This document shows, piece after piece, positions 60,630 to 64,000 of a stretch of 64,000 nucleotides of DNA. A program made the position numbers and the translations under genes. The stretch spans positions 1 through 64,000 of the forward strand of contig CAIVPR010000090.1 in assembly GCA_903907865.1 (NCBI GenBank), in the 5' to 3' direction. The notes under the pieces were generated by a model. It ran no database searches. It was not told the DNA's origin and worked only from the letters and a program-made list of their open reading frames with translations. Source of the DNA: an uncultured Acidobacteriia bacterium (lineage in GTDB: Bacteria > Acidobacteriota > Terriglobia > Bryobacterales > Bryobacteraceae). Position 1 is the stretch's first letter. Each line of letters opens with the position of its first letter.

Positions 60630-61604
60630 ATGCTTTCCATCGTCGTCCCCATCCACAACGAGGAACACTCGATCCTCCCCCTCTACGACCGCCTGACCGC
60701 TGTCCTTACAGCCGTCGGTCGCCCTTGGGAAATCCTCTTCATCGACGACGCCTCCACCGACCGCAGCATCGAACTGCTGACCAATCTCGTCCAGACCGAC
60801 CCGCAGCTCAAAGTGATCCGCCTCAGGCGCAATTTCGGCCAGACCGCCGCGCTCCAGGCCGGCTTCCACGCGGCAGCGGGCGACGTCGTCATCGCCATGG
60901 ACGGAGACCTCCAGCACGCCCCCGAGGACATCCCGGCCCTGCTGGCCAAGATCGACGAAGGCTACGACATCGCCAGCGGCTGGCGCAAGGAACGCATCGA
61001 CAACGCCATTACCCGGAAGATCCCGTCGCGCATCGCAAACTGGATGATGTCGAAGGCATCGGGCATTGACCTCCGCGACTTCGGCACCACCTTCAAGGCC
61101 TACCGCGCCGAAGTCCTGAAGGAGGTGCATCTCTACGGCGAGCTCCACCGCTTCATCCCGGCATTGGCCAGCATGTATGGCGCGCGGGTTTGCGAGGTGC
61201 CGATCCAGAACCCGCCGCGCGTCGCCGGGGAGTCGCATTACGGACTTGGCCGCACCTTCCGGGTGCTTTTTGACATCCTCACCATCCGCTTCCTGCTGAA
61301 GTACTACACGCGACCGATGCACTTCTTCGGCGCCTTCGGCTTGATCGGCACCTTGCTGGGGTCGGTGATCCTCGGCTACTGTCTCGTGGTGAAGCTCGTC
61401 TACCGGATGGACATCTTCATCGAACACGGCCCCCTGATGGTGGCCGGCGCTCTGCTGCTCGTGGTCGGGCTGATGATGTTTAGCACCGGGCTGATCGGGG
61501 AATTGGTGATGCGGACGTATTTCGAATCCCAGGACCGCCGGATTTACGCAGTGCGCGAAATCCTCACGCAGAAACCCGAGGACCGGGTCGTACAACCGCG
61601 CTAG
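60630..61604 (+). CDS. GT2 family glycosyltransferase (DPM1/ArnC/GtrB-like)
   Basis: A 324-residue membrane-bound transferase. The GT-A domain shows SIVVPIHNEEHSILPLYDRL, FIDDASTDRS, LRRNFGQTAALQAGF and the metal-binding MDGDLQHAPED. Two helices near 235-285 anchor it, as in undecaprenyl-phosphate glycosyltransferases. It probably loads a sugar on polyprenyl phosphate for envelope or glycan modification. GGAG lies 7 nt before the ATG; the 75 upstream in-frame residues run through the PEP-CTERM gene in another frame and are dropped. Its 3' end overlaps lodB by 41 nt, tail to tail. Confidence 0.92.
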   Translation: MLSIVVPIHNEEHSILPLYDRLTAVLTAVGRPWEILFIDDASTDRSIELLTNLVQTDPQLKVIRLRRNFGQTAALQAGFHAAAGDVVIAMDGDLQHAPEDIPALLAKIDEGYDIASGWRKERIDNAITRKIPSRIANWMMSKASGIDLRDFGTTFKAYRAEVLKEVHLYGELHRFIPALASMYGARVCEVPIQNPPRVAGESHYGLGRTFRVLFDILTIRFLLKYYTRPMHFFGAFGLIGTLLGSVILGYCLVVKLVYRMDIFIEHGPLMVAGALLLVVGLMMFSTGLIGELVMRTYFESQDRRIYAVREILTQKPEDRVVQPR

Positions 61605-62634
61605 GCATCGGATATCGCCGCGCCCGCCAGAACGGAGCGTCGGGCCAGCGGTCCTCCATCGCATAGTGCAGATGCCTCTGCGCCCGGTAGTGCGCGAAGT
61701 CCGCCCGGACCGACTCCGCATATTCCTCCAGCGCACCGCTACGCCCCCGTTTGTGCTGGTCAAGGGCGGCAGCGGCCAGCCGGGCATGCCGGAGCGCCTT
61801 GAAAATCCCCCGTCCCGACAGCGGGTCGTAGGTCGAAGCCGAATCGCCCACGGCTACCCAGTTTTCGCCCACAATCCGGTCCCGCAAGGACGACGACGCC
61901 CGAACCACCTGCGACCCCCGCAGCTTCGCGCCAGCCATGCGCCGATTGGTCAACGGAGCCACTGCCAGTTGTTCGCCCACAACGATTCCTTCGTCGCGGT
62001 AGATCTCGGGCGACGTGAAGAACATGCCGACCGCAGTCCCTCCAGGTACAGCCGAGGAATACCACCAGCCGCCGGGAGTGGTTTCGATCAGAGTCCGAAG
62101 GTCGAGCCGCCCTTCGCCTTGAAGTTCCATCCGTAGCACGATGGCGACCATCGCATCGTCGACCTCGCGCCCATTGGACCCGGCAAGGCGGATACCGTTC
62201 GCACCCGAGGCATCCACAATGGTCCCGACCGCAACCCCGCCCGGCTTCCACGAATTGCCCCGGATCAATTCCACGCCAGCCGCCGACGCCTCGGCAACCA
62301 ACATCGCATCGAATCGCGTCCGGTCCACGTGCCAACCGGTACCGTGCAGATTGCCGATGAAATCGCTCTCCAAGGCTTCGCCATGCCCCCATGCCGACAC
62401 GATTCCCGGCGCTGCCAAGGGCTCGGTGCCCAGAAAGTTTTCGAACAATCCCAGTTCCCGCAGCACCGGATTGATCTCCGGCGGCAGTGTCTCGCCGGGG
62501 GGCGTTTGCGCGGGTGGGTTCGATAGATGCAGCGCCACCGACCAGCCGGATCGCGCCAGGCAGAGTGCCGTGGTCGCACCCGCCGGCCCGCCTCCGATCA
62601 CCGTAAAATCATGCGCCGCGTTCAACAAATCCAT
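61564..62634 (-). CDS. lodB: LodB-like flavoprotein
   Basis: A 356-residue FAD-dependent protein of the tryptophan-halogenase/LodB group. VIGGGPAGATTALCLARSGW is the FAD fold; PPGETLPPEINPVLRELGL and VGDSASTYDPLSGRGIFKAL are typical of LodB. In Marinomonas, LodB is needed to build the cysteine-tryptophylquinone cofactor in LodA, and the divergent LodA gene 39 nt away supports that role. The ATG at 62634 is used; one at 62646 would add four residues. The long upstream in-frame extension runs antisense through lodA and is not real. Confidence 0.88.
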   Translation of the reverse strand: MDLLNAAHDFTVIGGGPAGATTALCLARSGWSVALHLSNPPAQTPPGETLPPEINPVLRELGLFENFLGTEPLAAPGIVSAWGHGEALESDFIGNLHGTGWHVDRTRFDAMLVAEASAAGVELIRGNSWKPGGVAVGTIVDASGANGIRLAGSNGREVDDAMVAIVLRMELQGEGRLDLRTLIETTPGGWWYSSAVPGGTAVGMFFTSPEIYRDEGIVVGEQLAVAPLTNRRMAGAKLRGSQVVRASSSLRDRIVGENWVAVGDSASTYDPLSGRGIFKALRHARLAAAALDQHKRGRSGALEEYAESVRADFAHYRAQRHLHYAMEDRWPDAPFWRARRYPMPSAVVRPGPRVSA

Positions 62635-62673
62635 TCTAACTTTCATGTAGAATGGGTCGAGTTGAGAATTGAC

Positions 62674-64000
62674 ATGAACCTCGAATCCATAGTTGAAGCC
62701 AGAATTCACCCCGGCATTGGCGTTGCGCGCGTGGGAAACAGCGAAGAATACTTCATTGGACCCGAGGTCCCCAACCCGGTCCCACCCCCGCCTGGCGGAT
62801 ACCGCGATGCCCAAGGCCACCTCAAGCGCCAAGCCGCCCGGTTCCGGATTTTCGGCTATGACGTCCACGGAAACGTGGTGGGTGAACTGACGGCCGAGTA
62901 CGCGGCGGTCGAATGGACGGTTCATGTCGCCAACAAGAAGGCCGCCTGGTACAGCTTCGATGCCGCTTTGGACCTGCCAGAAGCCGCCACCCTCCAGTCC
63001 CCCCGCCGCAACTCCCAAATCCAAGGCGCGGACCGGGAGCAGTTGGTGATCGATCCCGGCCCGCGCACGGTTTCCGGTCCCGGGGCGACCGCGAGCCCGT
63101 TCGACACCGGCACCTTTTTCGGGCACAAGGTGGATCTGGGCGGAATCCATACCGACGATGCCGGTCGGCTGATCTTCCTCGGCGGCTACGGGAAATCCGG
63201 CAGCCCGCTCCCCGGCTACACGCTCACAACCTTTGCCAACAACGGCGGCTGGCACGACGACACCTCCGACGGCCCTGTCACGGCCACTGTCACCATCGGC
63301 GACCGCGTTCTGACAGCGGATCCGGCCTGGGTGGTCACCGGACCCCCGAATTATTCCCCCGACCTCATCACGCCCCAGACCATGTACGATGTCATGCAGG
63401 ACGCGCTCAACGGCCAGCTGGTCAAGCTCCCCAAGACCCCGTCGTTCACCAACGATATCCTCCCGTTGCTCAGCCAGTTCAACGATGCGCAGTGGGTCAA
63501 CAAAGGCTTCCTGGCCCAGTTCGGCTGGGGGGCTCCCAACGATTTTCTAGATCCGGCCCTCCTGGCCAAGCTCGCCACGAAACCAACTGCCGACGCCGGG
63601 TCCACCACCGGAGCCATGAAGGGCGACCCTTACGGCGAGTTGCGCCGCCAGATTTTCAACTCCTTCCGCAATCCGGGCGCGGCCCAGTTCGTTCCCCAGG
63701 CGTGGCCGCCGATCTACGGCGACGCCTTTGGCAGCTTCACCCCCAGCCCGCGGGACGGCTTCGCGGTCACTCAAACCTTGTACAACTACCTGCAGCAGTG
63801 GGCCCTCGGCAATTTCGAGGCCGACTACAATCCGACAGCCACGCCGCCTCAGTCGCTTGACGATGTCGACCCGGCCCTCCGACCGGCCGCGTTGGACAAG
63901 GCCGCCCTGCACTTCTGCATGGGTGGACCCTTCCATCCGGGTTGCGAAATGACGTGGCCCATGCGCCAGCCCCAGATGTACCGCGCACCCTTCCGTCTCC
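62674..64000 (+). CDS. lodA: LodA/GoxA-like cysteine-tryptophylquinone amino-acid oxidase (3' end outside window)
   Basis: An uninterrupted frame of 442 codons runs off the window end. The start RIHPGIGVARVGNSEEYFIG is the hallmark of LodA. Later come FGHKVDLGGIHTDDAGRLIF, NNGGWHDDTSDGPVTATV, and near residues 413-429 HFCMGGPFHPGCEMTW, where Cys415 is the candidate cofactor cysteine. By the spacing in Marinomonas LodA, the partner tryptophan would lie about 65 residues further on, beyond the window. The enzyme oxidises an amino acid (lysine or glycine in known cases) to give peroxide and ammonia. No signal peptide is seen. TAGAAT at 62648-62653 lies 20 nt before the ATG. Confidence 0.9.
   Translation, partial: MNLESIVEARIHPGIGVARVGNSEEYFIGPEVPNPVPPPPGGYRDAQGHLKRQAARFRIFGYDVHGNVVGELTAEYAAVEWTVHVANKKAAWYSFDAALDLPEAATLQSPRRNSQIQGADREQLVIDPGPRTVSGPGATASPFDTGTFFGHKVDLGGIHTDDAGRLIFLGGYGKSGSPLPGYTLTTFANNGGWHDDTSDGPVTATVTIGDRVLTADPAWVVTGPPNYSPDLITPQTMYDVMQDALNGQLVKLPKTPSFTNDILPLLSQFNDAQWVNKGFLAQFGWGAPNDFLDPALLAKLATKPTADAGSTTGAMKGDPYGELRRQIFNSFRNPGAAQFVPQAWPPIYGDAFGSFTPSPRDGFAVTQTLYNYLQQWALGNFEADYNPTATPPQSLDDVDPALRPAALDKAALHFCMGGPFHPGCEMTWPMRQPQMYRAPFRL

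Noticed and set aside
62647-63255. N-terminal extension of lodB
   Set aside because: It runs antisense through lodA, and the FAD-binding fold starts shortly after the ATG at 62634.
62913-63860. 315-codon plus-strand open frame inside lodA
   Set aside because: It is in a different frame from the clear LodA motifs; the LodA frame is open from 62674 to the window end.

Overview
The window looks like chromosome of a GC-rich soil-type Acidobacteriota, most likely near the Solibacter/Bryobacter group. This rests on family content, not on a database search: VWFA proteins of the acidobacterial type, Oar-like TonB receptors with carboxypeptidase-regulatory N-domains, a GWxTD protein, DUF6152 and DUF6807 proteins, and PEP-CTERM proteins with HAF-type repeats. 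Genes are dense. No gene-free stretch exceeds about 300 bases, and I saw no tRNA, insertion sequence or CRISPR array.

Layout. 1-157: 3' part of a 5S rRNA and its terminator, so an rRNA operon lies just to the left. 174-7363: secreted DUF2911 and VWFA proteins, an SRPBCC protein, a GH67 alpha-glucuronidase, and a two-gene unit made of a catalytically degenerate prolyl-tRNA synthetase-like protein plus a class V PLP enzyme. 7478-11514: aroB, menG/ubiE and an eight-haem cytochrome c (quinone supply and respiration), then a more A+T-rich secreted protein. 11564-18809: membrane and signalling genes (DUF3179, a PP2C phosphatase, a polytopic membrane protein, a hybrid histidine kinase). 18935-24659: a DUF6152 operon, a PEP-CTERM protein, an M28 peptidase and a sorbosone-dehydrogenase-like beta-propeller. 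24738-29798: HigBA, a RibB protein with a degenerate GTP cyclohydrolase II domain, a second PP2C phosphatase, and a ParDE-like pair.

29863-36468: a redoxin/outer-membrane barrel/GWxTD operon, and a translationally coupled flippase-like/FmdE/ThiE operon. 36674-44905: envelope-type small proteins, recX, DUF6807, tandem DUF29 copies, an S41-like peptidase and small secreted proteins. 45020-50802: a very Gly-rich TonB receptor with start-stop overlap to a large VWFA protein. 50891-52896: an RloA/RloB ATPase-TOPRIM pair, a likely anti-phage module. 52920-57148: an IclR regulator before a second Oar-like receptor. 57255-59522: SRPBCC, FAD oxidoreductase and sterol-desaturase genes. 59587-64000: a second PEP-CTERM protein, a GT2 glycosyltransferase, and a divergent LodB/LodA pair (cysteine-tryptophylquinone oxidase and its flavoprotein), with LodA cut by the window end.

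Two general features stand out. Many genes carry a TAnnnT -10 hexamer 6-12 nt before the start codon with no Shine-Dalgarno, suggesting leaderless transcripts. Many operon neighbours overlap by ATGA, GTGA or TTGA. The strongest candidates for new biology are the editing-only ProRS-like protein with its PLP partner, the RloAB module, and the divergent lodB/lodA arrangement.
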